Assembly: GCF_025200925.1 (NCBI RefSeq) | Contig: NZ_CP104174.1 | Span: 6,882,001 to 6,946,000, forward strand | Source of the DNA: Bradyrhizobium sp. CB1015 | GTDB taxonomy: Bacteria > Pseudomonadota > Alphaproteobacteria > Rhizobiales > Xanthobacteraceae | Direction: 5' to 3' | Length of the DNA stretch: 64,000 nt | Part shown: positions 27,161-36,529 of the stretch, in pieces | Layout: the number at the start of each line of letters is the position of its first letter | Position numbering within the stretch: position 1 is the stretch's first letter | The notes under the pieces: generated by a model | Told to the model about the DNA's origin: nothing | Database searches by the model: none | The model's input: only the letters and a program-made list of their open reading frames with translations | Position numbers and translations under genes: made by a program

Positions 27161-28128
27161 CGGATGCTTGCAACGATCGGCGCGGCCGCGCCGATGTCCC
27201 CGGTCTGGGCATCGAGAGCGATTGCCGGTCGTTCACGACGCCACGTTCCCGGGCTGATGCCGACGATCGAAGAGAACACGCGGGTGAAGTGGCTCTGATT
27301 GGCGAAGCCGGCCGATACCGCGATCTCCGCCAGCGACAGGTCGCGCACCGTCATCAATTGCTTGGCCGTGTCCACGCGCTGGCGCAGCAGCCATTGGTGC
27401 GGCGGCAGGCCGGTGGAGACGCGAAAGGCGCGCGAAAAATGGCTGACGGAGAGATCGAACTCGGCGGCAATCTTCTCCAGCGAAAGCTTGCCGCGGAGAT
27501 CGGACTCCAGCCTCTCACAAGCCCGCTTCACCTGCCACGGAGCAAGGCCGCCGCGCACCGGCTCGGCGCGCTGCAACCCGCCATAGGTCGTCACGACATG
27601 TGCGGTGAGCGCGAGCATCATGTGATCGACGAAGAGCTGGTTGGCTTCGTCAGGCTGCCGCAACGCCGCCAGGAGCGATGCGCCGAGATGGCGGATCGTC
27701 GGATCGTCATGTCCGATGCCGGGCTGATAGGCGAGCTCACCGATCAGCTGCGCGCCGCTTTGCCTCGCCACGTCGTCCAACGCCGAACGGGGCAGATGGA
27801 AGAACAGAGAATGGAAGGGCTTGTCGATCACGTAACGCGGATCGCGCTTCAGGTCGTACAGATAAGTGGCGCCGGCACGGATATCGCTCTTGATCACGCA
27901 TCGCCCGCGCTCCCAGCACTCGCAATCGGCGAAATCGCGGAGCTTGACGCTGACGAGATAGGCGTCCTCCGCAAGCAACGATTCGGAAAGCCGCGTCACG
28001 GGATGGTCGTCCCGGGTTTCGGTGACCGCGAGCTCGGCGCTGCGCAGCGAACGCGTGACCAACGTCGGCGGCGCTTCCCTCAAATGCAGGAATCGTTCGA
28101 GCTTCTGCGCGAGGGCGCCGTGTGCCAT
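27157..28128 (-). CDS. AraC family transcriptional regulator
   Basis: A 323-residue regulator. The C-terminal two-helix-turn-helix domain is at about 205-300 (RLESDLRGKLSLEKIAAEFDLSVSHFSRAFRVSTGLPPHQW, then SLAEIAVSAGFANQSHFTRVFSSIVGISPGTWRR). The N-terminal part has an AraC-type sensor layout. The start at 28128 avoids a 20-residue unconserved extension. The target is not clear; the MFS gene upstream on the same strand or the P450 are candidates. Confidence 0.9.
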   Translation of the reverse strand: MAHGALAQKLERFLHLREAPPTLVTRSLRSAELAVTETRDDHPVTRLSESLLAEDAYLVSVKLRDFADCECWERGRCVIKSDIRAGATYLYDLKRDPRYVIDKPFHSLFFHLPRSALDDVARQSGAQLIGELAYQPGIGHDDPTIRHLGASLLAALRQPDEANQLFVDHMMLALTAHVVTTYGGLQRAEPVRGGLAPWQVKRACERLESDLRGKLSLEKIAAEFDLSVSHFSRAFRVSTGLPPHQWLLRQRVDTAKQLMTVRDLSLAEIAVSAGFANQSHFTRVFSSIVGISPGTWRRERPAIALDAQTGDIGAAAPIVASIR

Positions 28129-28187
28129 GGGATCAATCTCGGATGTGAGGAGACTGGGAGCTGAGCGCCGCCGCCAGATCACGCCCA

Positions 28188-28216
28188 ATTATCCGACATT
28201 GGCGAGCGACGGTCCA
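28188..28216 (-). promoter_or_regulatory. probable promoter of the AraC-type gene
   Basis: On the minus strand TGGACC (28211-28216) and GATAAT (28188-28193) are 17 bases apart, 60 bases before the gene start. I see no gene or strong hairpin in the remainder of the gap up to 28464. Confidence 0.45.
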
Positions 28217-28464
28217 GACTGGCACATGGCGATGGCGGCCGTGCGACTCCCCGCTGCCTTTGTCGTTGCAAGACGATTTCACAAGAGATCTCAACGGATT
28301 CCAATGGCGCTAGCGCGCTGTCGTTCAATGTTTGCCGGCTTGCCGGCGTCCCGTCGCGCGCTTGTGACAACGCGCGCAGGCCGGCGAGGGCATCACGACA
28401 GCCGGCAACGCTCAGTCGGTCACCTGATCGGCGCCGATCAGAAAGCGCTCGGGGATGACGAGGT

Positions 28465-29775
28465 TCAACGCCCGGGCCGTTGCTTGTGCAGCCGGCCGGC
28501 GACCGCCCGCACCTTTCCCGGCGCTGCGCGCCAGATCGCGAGCGCCGACAGCCCGCTCACGACCATTGCGACGGCGAAAGCCAGCGTGTAGTCGCCGGCG
28601 CGATCATAGAGCAAGCCGGTCACCCACGGTCCGGCCGCACCGCCCGCCAGCGCCGCCAGCATGATCGTGCCGAAGATGCTGCCCTGGTGCCTGCCCTGGA
28701 AGATCTCGAACACCACCGCGCCCATGATCGAGGTGAGGCCGTAGCCGAGCGCGCCTTGCGTGAACACCATCAGATAAACCAGCCAGAGCGAGGCTTGATA
28801 TCTCAGCGCGATCAGCGCGGCGAAGCAGACGACGAAACCCGCACAGCTGATCGCCCACACCCACTCCCGGCCAATGCGATCGGAGACGTGCCCGAGCGCG
28901 ATCTGGCCGGGAATGCCGAGCAGGCTGACCATGCCGAGTGCCCACACCGCAACGCCGGGGCTGAAGCCGACGTCGAGCAGGAATTTGGTCTGGTGCACCT
29001 GCACCGCGTACCAGATGTACAGGCCGCAGAAATAGCCGAGCGCGATCCACCAGAACCGCGCGGTCGCGACGGCACGCTGCAGCGTCCAGTCGGTGTTGAC
29101 CCAGACGGGATCGACCACGTTGGAGACCGGCCTCGCCGTGCCTGCGGCCGGGGCGGCATCGCCGTCCGGCTGGAGGCCGATGTCCTCGGGGCGCTTGTGC
29201 AGCAGCAGATTGATCGGCGCCAGCGCGATCAGGACGAGCAGGCCCATCGCGGTGCAGGCGGTGCGCCAGCCGGTCTGCTCGATCATGTGCTGCACCCATG
29301 GCAGCAGCGTCACCGAGCCGATACCGACGCCGGCGAAGGCTATACCGATGGCGAAGCCGCGCTTGCGGATGAACCAGTTCGGCAGGAACAGCGATTGGCC
29401 GGAATAGCCGAGACAGACGCTGCCGGCGCCGACCATGACGCCGATGGTGACATAGAGATGCCACGGCGCGCTGGTCAGCGGCGCCAGCAGCAGGCCGCCG
29501 CCCATCAGCACGACCCCAAGCTCCATCACCGCGCGCGGGCCGGCGCGATCCATCAGGCGGCCGATCAGCGGGCTGACCACGCCGGACACGACGAAGCCGA
29601 AGGAGAAGGCGCCCGCGGTGACGCCGCGCTCCCAGCCGAACTCGGCGATGATGGGCGGAAAGAACAGCGAAAAGGCGGTGCGCGCGTTGACGCCGATCGC
29701 CATGGTGACGAAGGTCACGGCGACGACGACCCAGCCGTAGAAGAACGGAAGCCGCATGTTATGTGCTTGTTTCAT
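28465..29775 (-). CDS. MFS transporter
   Basis: A 436-residue, 12-segment transporter of the monocarboxylate/oxalate-formate type. MFS motifs GRLMDRAGPRAVMELG (motif A, after segment 2), RKRGFAIGIAFAGVGIGS and GHVSDRIGREWVW (second-half motif A) are present. The start is ATG 29775 (MKQAHNMRLPFFYGW); a second ATG 18 bases later is possible. The substrate is unknown. Confidence 0.88.
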   Translation of the reverse strand: MKQAHNMRLPFFYGWVVVAVTFVTMAIGVNARTAFSLFFPPIIAEFGWERGVTAGAFSFGFVVSGVVSPLIGRLMDRAGPRAVMELGVVLMGGGLLLAPLTSAPWHLYVTIGVMVGAGSVCLGYSGQSLFLPNWFIRKRGFAIGIAFAGVGIGSVTLLPWVQHMIEQTGWRTACTAMGLLVLIALAPINLLLHKRPEDIGLQPDGDAAPAAGTARPVSNVVDPVWVNTDWTLQRAVATARFWWIALGYFCGLYIWYAVQVHQTKFLLDVGFSPGVAVWALGMVSLLGIPGQIALGHVSDRIGREWVWAISCAGFVVCFAALIALRYQASLWLVYLMVFTQGALGYGLTSIMGAVVFEIFQGRHQGSIFGTIMLAALAGGAAGPWVTGLLYDRAGDYTLAFAVAMVVSGLSALAIWRAAPGKVRAVAGRLHKQRPGR

Positions 29776-29845
29776 CCCTAGACGGTTCTTCGGACCATCC
29801 GGGGATGCCCGGGTCAAGCGCTTTTCGCGCATGCCTCAGGCGCGC

Positions 29846-32275
29846 TCAGGCGGCGTCGAGCCGTGAGGATTTGACCGGCGCGTCGAACAGGATCCGCTCG
29901 ATCGGATGCGGCCGACCGAACAGATAGCCTTGCGCAAAATTGACGCCGAGCGCCTTCAGCCGGTCGAACTCCTCGCGCGTCTCGACGCCTTCGGCGGTGA
30001 CCGACATGTCCAGTCCGCGCGCCAGCGTCACGATCGAGGAGATGATGGCGGAAGAGCGCGGCTGCTGGGTCAGGTTGCGAATGAAAGACTTGTCGATCTT
30101 GATCTTGTCGAACGGGAACGCGGTCAGGTAGCTGAGCGAGGAATAGCCGGTGCCGAAATCGTCGAGCGCGAGCTCGACGCCGAGCTGCTTCAGCCGCTCC
30201 ATGAAGGCGTGGTTCTCGCTGCCGCGCTCCAGCAGCACGGATTCCGTGATCTCGATCTCGAGCCGCGGCGGCGGCAGGCCGGAATCGGCGAGCGCCGCGC
30301 AGATCATTTCGAACAGCTCGGCTTCCTTGAACTGGATCGGCGACAGGTTGACGGCGACCATGAGATCGGCGGGCCAGCCGGCCGCGTCCGCACAGGCGCG
30401 CCGCAGCACGAATTCGCCGAGCGGCACGATCAGCCCGGTCTCCTCCGCAAGCGCAATGAATTGGTCCGGCGGGATCAGGCCGCGCGTCGGATGCCGCCAG
30501 CGCACCAGCGCCTCGAAGCCGCGTCGTTCGCCGCTGAGGGCATCGACGAACGGCTGGTAGTGTACCTCCAGCTGGCAGCGCGCGATGGCGTCGCGCAGAT
30601 CTCCTTCCAGCGTGTTGCGAGCCTCCAGCTCGGCCGACATCGCCTCATCATAGATCGTGAAGCAGTTGCGGCCGGCCGATTTCGAACGGTAGAGCGCCAG
30701 ATCCGCTTTCTTCAGGAGCTGCTCCTGATCGCTGCCATGATCCGGCGCGATCGCGATGCCGATGCTGGTGCCGATTTCAACGCGGTGGCCGGGCAGCGAG
30801 AACGGCTCGCTCACGAGCTTGGCGATCCGCGCCGCCAGCTCGGTCGAGCAGGCGCGCTGGTCTTCGCCGGCCTCCTGGATGACGGCAAATTCGTCACCGC
30901 CTAGCCGCGCCAGCACGTCGTTGGCGCGCACTGCGGATTTCAGCCGCTGCGCCACCTGGCGCAGCAGCGCATCGCCGGCCGCGTGGCCGAGGGAATCGTT
31001 GACGTTCTTGAAGCGGTCGAGATCGAGCATCAGGATCGCGAAGGGCTGGCCCCTCGCGCTCAACTGTCTGTTCATCGCGTCGAGCCGGGTGAGGAAGAAG
31101 GCGCGGTTCGGCAATCCGGTGAGGATGTCGGTCTGGGCAAGCTCGAGCACCCGCCGGTTCGCCAGCGACAGCCGCCGCGAATTGCGGCTGGCGAGCATCA
31201 GATAGGTCGACAGCGACAGCGTCAGCAGCATGCCGACGACGAGGACCGCAACCGCGCGGTCGTAAGTCGTCGCCAGCGGACCGCCGGCGGTCGGAACCGC
31301 CCGTACCTGCCAATCGGTATCGCCGATCTTGAGACTGCCCGACCAGTGCAGGGTCCGCGCGATGTCCCGCATCGACCGCAGCGCGCTGGGGGACGATGCA
31401 TAATCCGGCAGCATCTGCTCCAGGCTGACGATCTGCGCCATGAAGGGCGGGAAGACCGTCATGCTGACCGCGGGGCTGGCTCCGGTGGTCACGCGAATGG
31501 ACTGGATCAGCAGCGGCAGGTCGAAGATGCCGACCATGTAGCCGGCGAGATTGCGGCGCCGGTCTGCAATCTCCTCGCGCGAAGTGCCCTTGGCGTAGAC
31601 GGGAATGGCAACGAGAACATAGGACAGCCGGTCGTCCTCCTTCGGCCCGAACAGGCGCGTGCGCATGGCTGCGATGCGGTCGTTGTCACGCGCACGCTCC
31701 AGCAGCGACCGGCGCTCCGGAACGGTCGTGTAATCCATGCCGTAGACCGGCGAGGTCTTCGGCTGAGTCGAGTAGAACACCGGAATATATTCGTCGCTCT
31801 GCGGCGCGGTGACGAAGGTCTCGCCCTGAAGCGACTTGATGTGATAGCCCGACACGCCGTCCCGGATCGCCGCGGTCTCGTATTCCGCGCGCTCCTTGCG
31901 GTTGACGCGCGGCAACCACGCGATGCGCAGGATGCCGGCGTGACGCTCGAACAGGCGGGCGCTGAAGTTCTCGAATTCGCTGCGGGTGACCTCTTCGTTG
32001 GTCGATTCGAACAGCGTGCGCAGCGCGAGAAGCCTCGATATGTACTCGTTCATGCCGTTCTGCATGACGATCGCCTGGGTCTCGGCGGCGTTCTCGAACT
32101 CGATCCTGTTGACGCGATCTTCCCACCGCGCCACGGCGGCGGCGCCCATGATCGAGAACAGCAGGCCGACGCCGACCGCGACGAGCGCAGGACGATAGAG
32201 CCCGAGCAGCGGCGCGGCACGCCACCATCCGCCTCTACGTCTCCGATCCTGATCGTTCTGATCGCGACCGCCCAT
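29846..32275 (-). CDS. CHASE-GGDEF-EAL cyclic-di-GMP signalling protein
   Basis: An 809-residue membrane sensor. Transmembrane segment 1 is near 25-45, a periplasmic CHASE domain at about 70-300 (RIAWLPRVNRKERAEYE is its signature), transmembrane segment 2 near 350, GGDEF at about 385-545 with intact active-site RLGGDEFAVI, and EAL at about 560-800 with FEALVRWRHP. Both active sites look intact, so it could both make and break cyclic-di-GMP. It is divergent from a periplasmic substrate-binding protein gene, a possible ligand partner. Confidence 0.92.
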   Translation of the reverse strand: MGGRDQNDQDRRRRGGWWRAAPLLGLYRPALVAVGVGLLFSIMGAAAVARWEDRVNRIEFENAAETQAIVMQNGMNEYISRLLALRTLFESTNEEVTRSEFENFSARLFERHAGILRIAWLPRVNRKERAEYETAAIRDGVSGYHIKSLQGETFVTAPQSDEYIPVFYSTQPKTSPVYGMDYTTVPERRSLLERARDNDRIAAMRTRLFGPKEDDRLSYVLVAIPVYAKGTSREEIADRRRNLAGYMVGIFDLPLLIQSIRVTTGASPAVSMTVFPPFMAQIVSLEQMLPDYASSPSALRSMRDIARTLHWSGSLKIGDTDWQVRAVPTAGGPLATTYDRAVAVLVVGMLLTLSLSTYLMLASRNSRRLSLANRRVLELAQTDILTGLPNRAFFLTRLDAMNRQLSARGQPFAILMLDLDRFKNVNDSLGHAAGDALLRQVAQRLKSAVRANDVLARLGGDEFAVIQEAGEDQRACSTELAARIAKLVSEPFSLPGHRVEIGTSIGIAIAPDHGSDQEQLLKKADLALYRSKSAGRNCFTIYDEAMSAELEARNTLEGDLRDAIARCQLEVHYQPFVDALSGERRGFEALVRWRHPTRGLIPPDQFIALAEETGLIVPLGEFVLRRACADAAGWPADLMVAVNLSPIQFKEAELFEMICAALADSGLPPPRLEIEITESVLLERGSENHAFMERLKQLGVELALDDFGTGYSSLSYLTAFPFDKIKIDKSFIRNLTQQPRSSAIISSIVTLARGLDMSVTAEGVETREEFDRLKALGVNFAQGYLFGRPHPIERILFDAPVKSSRLDAA

Positions 32276-32564
32276 GTTGTAGCCGCCGTCCCCTCTCCGC
32301 GACGAACCGAACCTCTGGTTGAGGTGCCGGCGCCGCTATCGGAACAAGACTGCGGTTAAGAACTGCACAATTTTGCAAAGCGGTCGTTTCGCAATGCGGA
32401 AATTAGTTAACGAACTGCGCGAACGATCCCGGCGTTCTGGACATAAGTTGCCGACTTTACCCGGTGTACTACGGCCTCTCTGCGTCGTGCCGCTTAGCGA
32501 GCTATTCAGGCTCGCGAGGTTACGTTGCGCAAGGTTTCTTCCAACGATCCGGCAAAGCCTCCCG

Positions 32565-33725
32565 ATGCACCGATCAGCGAGATCCGTCGTCCTGACCATC
32601 GCGCTTCTGGCCGCGACCACACTGGCGGCGAGGGGCAACGAGGCCGGCGTCAGCGCGGGTGCGATCCTGTTCGGCCAGGCCGCGGCGCTGGAGGGCCCCT
32701 CCTCCGCGTTGGGACAGCGCATGCGGCAAGGCATCGTCGCCGCGTTCACCGAGATCAACGCCAAGGGCGGCGTCCACGGCCGCAAGCTCGAGCTCATCAG
32801 CCGCGACGACGGCTACGACCCCGACCGTTCGGTGGCGCAGACGCTGCAGCTGATCGACGACGACAAGGTGTTCGCGCTGATCGGCGCGGTGGGCACGCCG
32901 ACCGCGAAGGCGACGATACCGATCACCAGCGCCAGAAACGTACCCTTCATCGGCCCGTTCACCGGCGCCGAGTTCCTGCGCGACCTCGAGCTTCCGAACG
33001 TCGTCAACATCCGCGCGAGCTACGGCGCGGAGGCGGAGGCCTGGATCAAGCATCTCACCGAGGATCGCCAGTTCACCCGCATCGGCATCTTCTACCAGGA
33101 CGATTCCTTCGGCCGCGACGGGCTTGTCGGCGTGAAGCGTGCGCTCGCCAAACGCGGTCTCGAGCTTGCCGCCGAAGGCACTTTCGAGCGCAACACCCGC
33201 GCGGTCGTCCAGGCCTGGCGCATGATCAAGCGCACCGACCCCGAAGCCATCGTCATGGTCGGCACCTATGGACCGTGCGCGGAGTTCATCAAGCTTGCCC
33301 GCCGCAGCGGCGCCCGTCCAACCTTCGTCAACATCTCCTTCGTCGGCGCCAATGCGCTCGCCGCGGAACTCGGCCCGGAGGGCGAAGGGGTCATCGTCTC
33401 GCAGGTGGTGCCGTTTCCCTGGGATCGCTCACTCAAGCTCGTCGCCGACTACCAGGCGGCGATGAAGGCGTTCGATCCGGCGCTGACACCGGACTTCGTG
33501 TCGCTGGAAGGTTATTTGTCCGGCCGCCTCGCGGCCGCGGCGCTGGACCAGGCCGGCCCCGATCCGACCCGCGCGAGCCTTTTGCGCGCCATCAACGATA
33601 CCGGCCGCTTCGACATCAGCGGCAGCATCGTCACCGTCGGCACACGCATGCTCGACACGCCGCCGAAGGTGTTCCTGACGGTGATCCAGAAGGACGGGAC
33701 GTTCAAGGCGGTGGACCGGCTTTGA
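32565..33725 (+). CDS. ABC-type substrate-binding protein, amino-acid/branched-chain type
   Basis: A 386-residue exported protein of the Peripla_BP_6 type. The signal peptide is at residues 1-25 (SVVLTIALLAATTLAARG). The fold motifs GQAAALEGPSSALGQRMRQGIVAAFTEINAKGGVHGRKLELISRDDGYDP and FTRIGIFYQDDSFGRDGL are typical of the LivJ-like group. No permease or ATPase genes are nearby, so it either serves a remote transporter or is a sensor component. It is divergent from the CHASE-GGDEF-EAL gene. Confidence 0.9.
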   Translation: MHRSARSVVLTIALLAATTLAARGNEAGVSAGAILFGQAAALEGPSSALGQRMRQGIVAAFTEINAKGGVHGRKLELISRDDGYDPDRSVAQTLQLIDDDKVFALIGAVGTPTAKATIPITSARNVPFIGPFTGAEFLRDLELPNVVNIRASYGAEAEAWIKHLTEDRQFTRIGIFYQDDSFGRDGLVGVKRALAKRGLELAAEGTFERNTRAVVQAWRMIKRTDPEAIVMVGTYGPCAEFIKLARRSGARPTFVNISFVGANALAAELGPEGEGVIVSQVVPFPWDRSLKLVADYQAAMKAFDPALTPDFVSLEGYLSGRLAAAALDQAGPDPTRASLLRAINDTGRFDISGSIVTVGTRMLDTPPKVFLTVIQKDGTFKAVDRL

Positions 33726-33731
33726 GACCCT

Positions 33732-34709
33732 TCACGGCCGCCGCGTCCAGCGGTCGGCGTTGACGGCGCCTTGCGGGATTTTTCCCCTCACGATGGCCTC
33801 GACCTGTCGCACGGTCTCCAGCGACTGGTATTCGATGGCCTGCGGCGTCAGGCCGCCGACATGCGGCGTGGCGACGACGTTCGGCAGCTTGGCAAGCTCG
33901 GGCGTCGGCATCTGGTCGGGCGCGCGGCCGACATCCATGGCGGCGCCGGCGATGCGGCCCTCACGCAGCGCGCGTGCCAGCGCGGTCTCGTCGACCAGAT
34001 TGCCGCGCGAGAGATTGATGAAGACGGCATGCTTCTGCATGCGCGCCAGCGCCGCCTCCCCGATCAGGTTCTCGGTCTGCTCGTTGGCGATGGCGAGGCA
34101 GACGACAAAGTCCGATACGGCGAGGAGCTCGTCGAGACCGACCTGCCGGATCGCGGCATCGCTGACGGTGACGAAGGGATCGGAGACCAGCACCTCCATG
34201 CGCAGCACCTTTGCGATCTCGGCGAGGTAGCGCCCGATGCTGCCGTAGCCGATGATGCCGATCCGGCTGCCGGCGAGCTGGCGGCCCATCCGCGCCTCAG
34301 CCTTGCGGCCGGCCTGATAGTCCGCCGTGGTCCGAGATACGCCGCGGGAGAGATCGACCATGAAGCCGAGCGCAAGCTCAGCCACGGCCTGCACGAAGCC
34401 GGGCCCGGCGCGGGTCACCAGCACGCCGGCTAGCGAGGCCGCATCCACGCTGACGTTGCGCATGTCGACGGCGCAGCGGACGAACGCCCGCAGACGCGGC
34501 AATTGCGCGAAAATCTCGCCGCGGCCCTCCGTCATGCGATCGGCAACGATGATGTCGACATCCTTCGCGGCACGCACGAGGCCGGCGGCGTCCAGAGTCT
34601 CGTCGCTCTCGTGCAGGATCACCTCGGCGGCAGCGCGGAGGCCGTTCAGGCTGCGATCGCCGTAATAGTTACGTCGCATCTCCGGGGTGTGCGCGAGCAG
34701 GACCTTCAC
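33732..34709 (-). CDS. D-isomer 2-hydroxyacid dehydrogenase
   Basis: A 325-residue NAD-dependent enzyme. The Rossmann loop is IGIIGYGSIGRYLAEIAKVL (about 150-169), the catalytic Arg is in INLSRGNLVDE and the catalytic His in VATPHVGGLTP. The usual Glu between them is not obvious (DVGRAPDQMP replaces the common DVF..EP segment), so activity should be checked. The C-terminus is close to that of the convergent substrate-binding protein gene (6-base gap). The substrate is unknown. Confidence 0.87.
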   Translation of the reverse strand: MKVLLAHTPEMRRNYYGDRSLNGLRAAAEVILHESDETLDAAGLVRAAKDVDIIVADRMTEGRGEIFAQLPRLRAFVRCAVDMRNVSVDAASLAGVLVTRAGPGFVQAVAELALGFMVDLSRGVSRTTADYQAGRKAEARMGRQLAGSRIGIIGYGSIGRYLAEIAKVLRMEVLVSDPFVTVSDAAIRQVGLDELLAVSDFVVCLAIANEQTENLIGEAALARMQKHAVFINLSRGNLVDETALARALREGRIAGAAMDVGRAPDQMPTPELAKLPNVVATPHVGGLTPQAIEYQSLETVRQVEAIVRGKIPQGAVNADRWTRRP

Positions 34710-34721
34710 GACAAGCCTCCT

Positions 34722-34832
34722 TCAATAGCCGAATGCCCGCGGCAGCGCGGTCGAGAGCCATAGCACGAAGGCGATGACGAGCAGGCAGAGGAACAGGAGG
34801 CCAAGATAGCCCATGATCGGCTTCGAACGCAT
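34722..34832 (-). CDS. small single-span membrane peptide
   Basis: A 36-residue peptide with one hydrophobic segment (LGLLFLCLLVIAFVLW) and a short tail LSTALPRAFGY, 12 bases before the 2-hydroxyacid dehydrogenase gene on the same strand. The start is uncertain (34832 or 34814); no clear ribosome site is visible at the first. The codon use and the hydrophobic core make coding likely but not proven. Confidence 0.45.
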   Translation of the reverse strand: MRSKPIMGYLGLLFLCLLVIAFVLWLSTALPRAFGY

Positions 34833-34867
34833 ATCGATTGGATTGCACAAAGCAGACGACGAGCGAA

Positions 34868-34893
34868 AGCCGCGGGATCGTGATCCCACGGCT
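34868..34893 (-). terminator. hairpin downstream of doxX
   Basis: Arms AGCCGTGGGATC and GATCCCGCGGCT (minus strand) pair with one mismatch around a 2-base loop and are followed by TTTCGCTC. It lies 28 bases after the doxX stop and probably ends that transcript. Confidence 0.5.
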
Positions 34894-34920
34894 CGCAACA
34901 TTTGAGCGAATGCAGTGATG

Positions 34921-35364
34921 TCAGCGCGAATGCGCGCCGCTGAGCTGGCCGCCTGCCGCGGCGACATCACGCGAGGGACGCAGCGCATAGGCGCCGTCGC
35001 CGAGCAGGGCCTGCGCGGCGAGCGCGATCGCCCAGAAGGCGGGGAATTCCCAGCCCCCCTTCGGATTGGTGAAGAAGAAACCGGCCGCGCCGTGCACCGA
35101 GAAGATCGCGCCGAGCAGGATCGGAATGCCCGCGAGCGCCGCATAGCGGGTCCAGACGCCGAGGATCAGAGCGACGCCGCTGAGCACTTCCACGGTCATG
35201 ATGAGATAGGCGAGCTCGGGCGGGAAACCGAGGCTGCCGAAGAACTTTGCGGTGCCGGCCGGGGTGAATACGAACAGCTTCAGGCTGGCATGGGCGAGGA
35301 ATAGCGCGCCCAGGGTCACGCGCAGCACCAGCGCGGCGTAAGGGGCGGTACGGGAATCGATCAT
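34921..35364 (-). CDS. DoxX family membrane protein
   Basis: A 147-residue protein with four hydrophobic segments typical of DoxX (LVLRVTLGALFLAHASLKLFVFTPAGT, ELAYLIMTVEVLSGVALILGVWTRYAALAGIPILLGAIF). Such proteins are linked to redox or stress roles. The start is ATG 35364 with an excellent AAAGGAG ribosome site. It is divergent from a LysR gene that probably regulates it. Confidence 0.9.
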   Translation of the reverse strand: MIDSRTAPYAALVLRVTLGALFLAHASLKLFVFTPAGTAKFFGSLGFPPELAYLIMTVEVLSGVALILGVWTRYAALAGIPILLGAIFSVHGAAGFFFTNPKGGWEFPAFWAIALAAQALLGDGAYALRPSRDVAAAGGQLSGAHSR

Positions 35365-35390
35365 GGCGGGTCTCCTTTGCGGCGCAACAT

Positions 35391-35435
35391 GATATATTCT
35401 CAAATCGATGATAATATGCTATTTTTGAAATATAC
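35391..35435. promoter_or_regulatory. AT-rich inverted repeat between doxX and lysR
   Basis: TATATTCTCAAA and TTTGAAATATA form a near inverted repeat separated by about 20 bases, in the only AT-rich stretch of this neighbourhood. It is probably the LysR binding region plus the two divergent promoters. Confidence 0.5.
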
Positions 35436-35449
35436 TTCACACTAGCAGA

Positions 35450-36382
35450 GTGAGATTGGCTTTGCTCGACCGCCTGACCAGCTTGGAGGTTTTCGCGAGG
35501 GTTGCCGCGGCCGGCAGCCTCTCCGGTGCGGCCCGGGCCATGGGCCTGTCGCAAACTATGGTGACCAAGCATGTCGCCTCGCTGGAGGCGCGGCTCGGCA
35601 CAAAACTGTTCCACCGCACGACCCGACGGCTCTCCATCACCGAGGCTGGACGAAGCTATCTGGAATCCGCCGAACGCATCCTCGCCGACATGGAGGCTGC
35701 CGATGCCGCCATCGCGCGCGAACGCATCGAGCCGCGCGGGCTGCTGCGCGTCAATGTCCCCGTCGTGTTCGGCACGAGGCAGATTGCGCCTGCGATCGCG
35801 GAATTTTCGGCAGCCCATCCCGAGGTCACCATCGAGCTCGGCCTCAACGATCGCCTCGTCGACCTCGCCGAGGAAGGCTGGGACCTTGCGATCCGGATCG
35901 GCAGCCTGCGCGACTCCAGCATGGTAGCGCGGAAGCTCGCACCGAACCGCCTCGTGGTCTGTGCCGCACCTTCCTATCTTGCCAGGCACGGCACCCCGCG
36001 CAGCGTCGCCGAGCTCGCCGGACATAATTGCCTCGGCTACACGCTCTCGCAGCAAGCGAGCGCGGCGGAATGGCTGTTCGGTGCCGAGGGCGAGATCCGC
36101 GTCCAGGTCAGCGGCACCTTGCGGGCCAACAATGGCGATGCGTTGCGCGCGGCGACGCTGGCCGGCCTTGGCCTTGCGCGGCAGCCCACCTTCATCATCG
36201 CCGACGATCTTCGCTCGGGCGCGCTCGTCGCGCTCCGGCTCGACCAGCCGGAGATCCAGACGTCGGCGGTGCATGCGGTCTACCTGCCCGACCGCCGCCC
36301 ACCGGCCAAGGTGCGCGCCTTCATCGACTTTCTCGCCGCGCGCTTTGCGCCTGTGACGCCATGGGACCGCGGACTGCCGTGA
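35450..36382 (+). CDS. LysR family transcriptional regulator
   Basis: A 310-residue regulator. The winged helix-turn-helix is at about residues 5-65 (LTSLEVFARVAAAGSLSGAARAMGLSQTMVTKHVASLEARLGTKLFHRTTRR), then the effector domain of the CrgA/DsdC-like group (GLLRVNVPVVFGTRQIAPAIAEF, DLAIRIGSLRDSSMVARKL). The start codon is GTG 35450. It is divergent from doxX, its likely target. Confidence 0.9.
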   Translation: MRLALLDRLTSLEVFARVAAAGSLSGAARAMGLSQTMVTKHVASLEARLGTKLFHRTTRRLSITEAGRSYLESAERILADMEAADAAIARERIEPRGLLRVNVPVVFGTRQIAPAIAEFSAAHPEVTIELGLNDRLVDLAEEGWDLAIRIGSLRDSSMVARKLAPNRLVVCAAPSYLARHGTPRSVAELAGHNCLGYTLSQQASAAEWLFGAEGEIRVQVSGTLRANNGDALRAATLAGLGLARQPTFIIADDLRSGALVALRLDQPEIQTSAVHAVYLPDRRPPAKVRAFIDFLAARFAPVTPWDRGLP

Positions 36383-36529
36383 CGGGGCACGGGCGGACGC
36401 GCGCAAGCTCGGGCAGAGCCACTGCCCGATTTTGTCGCACGCCCAACGTGAGCCAGCGCACAGACAGTGTCATGGCACAGACCTAGAAAAAGTGACATCA
36501 TCGTGCGCATTGCCGTTGGAGGTGACATC

